From: an uncultured Bacteroidota bacterium
GTDB lineage: Bacteria; Bacteroidota; Bacteroidia; Chitinophagales; Chitinophagaceae
Length of the DNA stretch: 6,089 nt
NCBI GenBank assembly: GCA_903881265.1
Contig: CAIRSV010000085.1
Location: 1 to 6,089, forward strand
Direction: 5' to 3'
A program made the position numbers and the translations under genes. The notes beneath the pieces were generated by a model. It made no database searches. It was not told the origin of the DNA and saw nothing but the letters and a program-made list of their open reading frames with translations. Positions 5,854-6,089 of the stretch are shown piece after piece. Position 1 is the stretch's first letter. Each line of letters opens with the position of its first letter.

Positions 5854-6089
5854 ATGCAGTATACCTTCAGAGAGATAGAGAAAAAATGGCAACGAATCTG
5901 GAATGAAACCCAGGCTTATAAAGTCAGCAACGATACGTCAAAACCTAAATGTTATGTATTGGATATGTTTCCATATCCTTCAGGTGCAGGTTTGCATGTA
6001 GGTCACCCACTCGGTTATATCGCAAGTGATATCTACGCTCGCTATAAACGACTCAAAGGATACAATGTGCTGCACCCAATGGGCTTTGA
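5854..6089 (+). CDS. leuS: Leucyl-tRNA synthetase, N-terminal part, runs off the window
   Basis: LeuRS charges tRNA-Leu with leucine in the cytoplasm and is essential. The 78 complete codons seen carry the class I N-terminus: YTFREIEKKWQRIWNE, then YVLDMFPYPSGAGLHVGH, with the ATP-binding HIGH-type motif HVGH at residues 48-51, then YARYKRLKGYNVLHPMGF. The next codon begins GA and would be the Asp of the conserved DAFGLP; the apparent TGA at the end is out of frame, so the gene is cut by the window and not terminated. The ATG at 5854 matches the usual start just before Y-x-F-x-x-IE-K-WQ. An in-frame ATG at 5800 would add 18 residues with no family support. It lies 72 bp after the permease gene with its own candidate promoter. 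Confidence 0.95.
   Translation, partial: MQYTFREIEKKWQRIWNETQAYKVSNDTSKPKCYVLDMFPYPSGAGLHVGHPLGYIASDIYARYKRLKGYNVLHPMGF

Noticed and set aside
6087..6089. Apparent TGA stop at the end of the window
   Set aside because: It is out of frame with leuS; the last two bases are the start of the next codon, probably the conserved Asp.

Overview
The window looks like Bacteroidota DNA, perhaps a Chitinophaga- or Sphingobacterium-like lineage, with a foreign or mis-joined segment at its left end. The reasons are a BT_3928-type DoxX/thioredoxin-like membrane protein, TAnnTTTG-type -7 promoter motifs just before several starts, no clear Shine-Dalgarno sequences, and moderate to low GC. Bases 1 to about 370 are GC-rich and encode the N-terminal part of an AAA/SMC-like ATPase with proteobacterial-looking codon use. 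The change of source falls on a short stretch (about 362-376) that fits both flanking proteins.

Layout: (1) about 1-376, truncated AAA ATPase, plus strand. (2) About 362-715, 5' half of cytidylate kinase (cmk), minus strand, cut by the junction. (3) 763-876, a short coding-like C-terminal remnant upstream of cmk on the same strand, followed by about 130 bp with two small hairpins and no gene. (4) 1007-2410, an AT-rich minus-strand gene for an exported protein of unknown function. (5) 2411-2669, a divergent intergenic region with candidate promoters for both flanking genes and another possible minus-strand remnant. (6) 2670-3899, the DoxX/MauE-like membrane protein with a C-terminal thioredoxin-like domain. 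(7) 4011-4463, a hicB-hicA toxin-antitoxin pair in which hicA is split by a +1 frameshift at an A5 run; hicA is too short and broken to appear as a normal open frame. (8) 4464-4716, gene-free. (9) 4717-5781, a DppB-type ABC transporter permease. (10) 5854-6089, the start of leuS, cut by the window end.

The genes do not form one pathway. cmk and leuS are housekeeping genes, the permease and the DoxX-like protein are envelope functions, and hicBA is an accessory module. The observations most worth following are the broken hicA beside an intact hicB, repeated AACGTA hexamers overlapping the hicB promoter, and the cmk/ATPase hybrid junction, which is more likely an assembly chimera than a biological fusion. 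I found no convincing new multi-gene system, CRISPR array, tRNA or insertion sequence.
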